A DNA stretch of 6,307 nt. Origin: Methanospirillum hungatei. GTDB lineage: Archaea; Halobacteriota; Methanomicrobia; Methanomicrobiales; Methanospirillaceae. Of this stretch, positions 5,165 to 6,307 are shown piece after piece. The stretch covers positions 1 through 6,307 of the forward strand of contig NZ_JAIWNS010000237.1 in assembly GCF_020216685.1 (NCBI RefSeq), given 5' to 3'. The notes below the pieces were generated by a model, which saw only the letters and a list, made by a program, of their open reading frames with translations, ran no database searches and was not told the origin of the DNA. Each line of letters opens with the position of its first letter. Position 1 is the stretch's first letter. A program made the position numbers and the translations under genes.

Positions 5165-6307
5165 ATGTCGAATTATAATACTCTGAAATTTCTGAAGTGT
5201 ATACTATTTACTACACTTATTACCGGATATCTTCTGTTCGCTGGATGTATAGAGGATAAACCGATTGATGTTACAAATATCTCAACAAATCTTACGCTCC
5301 TGGCAGAGGATAAAGAACAGAATGGAAGTGCCATGGAGGCTTTATCCCTCTATGATGCGGCAATCAGACTGAATTCATCTGATGCAAGCCTCTGGCTGAA
5401 GACTGCAGATCTTTTAGTCAATGAATCAATGAACGCCGAGGCAATTATCGGGTATTCTCATGTTCTGACTCTGGACTCTGAAAACAGCTCGGCACTCATC
5501 AGGAGAGGTGCAGCCTATGTCAGGGATGGAGATCTGATGAGTGCTCTGGCTGATTTAAAGAATGCAACGGCTTTTCATCCCCGGAACGCACATGCTCATG
5601 CAGGTCTTGGAGATATTTACTCTGCACTGAATGAACCAGAGCAGGCACTCCGGGAATATGGGATTGCCATTAACCTGAGTCCAAAAAATTACGAGTTTCA
5701 TGTGAAAAAGGCCGAACTTTTGTATGACTTAGGGCGATATAATGAAGCCGCGAAAGAGTATGACAATGCCTTAAAGCTCAATCTGAAAGATGCCAGATCA
5801 TGGAAGCGTCTTGGTGAGATGCTCCGGTTGTCAAACCGTCTGGAAGAGGCAGCGGTTGCCTATAAGCAACTCAATACCCTGATTCCTGATAATCCTGATA
5901 ATCTGTTTATTGAGGCCGAACTCCTTGAGAAAACCAAAAAATACAAAGAGTCACGGGAAATTTATGCGCAATTGGTCAAAGAAGATCCAAAGAATGTTGA
6001 TCTCCTCGTGGCATTAGCCAGGGTTCAGAATGTTCTTATGGAGTTTGATGAATCAGCAGCCATTTCACGCAGTGCCCTTATGGTAAACCAGAGTAATGCC
6101 GATGTATGGGCAAATCTTGGGTTTTCATATGCCAACCTGAAGAAATTTGATGCATCCTTTGATGCGTTCAATCAATCATTGAAGATTCAGCCGAATGATC
6201 CTATTACCATTACCAATGTCGGATTTTTACTGATGCAGTCCGGACGGTACCAGGAAGCCCTGTACCGGTTTGAAAATGCTACCTTGATTGATCCTGATGA
6301 TCCGGCA
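5165..6307 (+). CDS. TPR-repeat lipoprotein, N-terminal part (truncated by window edge)
   Basis: An open frame of 381 codons runs from the ATG at 5165 to the right edge without a stop. Residues 7-27 form a hydrophobic signal segment ending in the lipobox LFAGC (24-28), so Cys28 is a likely lipid anchor and the protein is expected on the outer face of the membrane. From about residue 50 onward it consists of roughly ten tetratricopeptide units at about 34-residue spacing, with typical motifs such as EALSLYDAAIRLN, QALREYGIAINLSPKN, EAAKEYDNALKLNLKD, ASFDAFNQSLKIQPND and EALYRFENATLIDPDD. TPRs form a helical scaffold for binding proteins; no catalytic domain is seen in the visible part. The start lies 18 nt after the PKD gene, suggesting an operon, though an oligo-T run lies between them and no clear ribosome binding site precedes this ATG. 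The binding partner is unknown; the exported neighbours are candidates. Confidence 0.88.
   Translation, partial: MSNYNTLKFLKCILFTTLITGYLLFAGCIEDKPIDVTNISTNLTLLAEDKEQNGSAMEALSLYDAAIRLNSSDASLWLKTADLLVNESMNAEAIIGYSHVLTLDSENSSALIRRGAAYVRDGDLMSALADLKNATAFHPRNAHAHAGLGDIYSALNEPEQALREYGIAINLSPKNYEFHVKKAELLYDLGRYNEAAKEYDNALKLNLKDARSWKRLGEMLRLSNRLEEAAVAYKQLNTLIPDNPDNLFIEAELLEKTKKYKESREIYAQLVKEDPKNVDLLVALARVQNVLMEFDESAAISRSALMVNQSNADVWANLGFSYANLKKFDASFDAFNQSLKIQPNDPITITNVGFLLMQSGRYQEALYRFENATLIDPDDPA

Overview
The window looks like chromosomal DNA of a methanogenic euryarchaeon, probably of the Methanomicrobiales (a Methanospirillum-like organism is my best guess from memory of such proteins; this is not proven). 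The evidence is an N-terminal part of an MfnA-type tyrosine decarboxylase (methanofuran biosynthesis), an archaeal-type PEP synthase, a tRNA-Tyr interrupted by a 32-nt archaeal intron at position 37/38, tRNA genes without encoded CCA, TATA-box promoters, oligo-T terminators and GGTG/GTGA-type ribosome binding sites.

Left part (1-2734, minus strand): ppsA (PEP synthase) is followed by mfnA (partial, running off the left edge). The two overlap by 11 nt and probably form one operon that links gluconeogenic carbon supply with methanofuran synthesis. Upstream of ppsA is a short AT-rich divergent promoter region (about 2840-2865) containing a perfect 12-bp palindrome and a TATA box.

Middle (2892-3088, plus strand): tRNA-Tyr (intron-containing, anticodon GTA) and tRNA-Asp (anticodon GTC) lie 8 nt apart, served by one TATA box and followed by an oligo-T stretch.

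Right part (3147-6307, plus strand): four consecutive genes for exported proteins. The first two (275 and 136 aa) are hypothetical secreted proteins that share a homologous C-terminal region. The third (235 aa) carries a signal peptide, one PKD domain and what looks like a divergent copy of the same C-terminal tail. The fourth is a predicted lipoprotein made of about ten TPR units, cut by the right edge. Genes two and three overlap by ATGA, and gene four starts 18 nt after gene three. This tRNA-adjacent cassette of exported proteins, with a reused C-terminal module ending in K-S-F/V-x-x-T/N-S/T-G, is the least explained and most interesting part of the window. No mobile element, CRISPR array or rRNA is visible, and no stretch longer than 300 bases lacks a gene.
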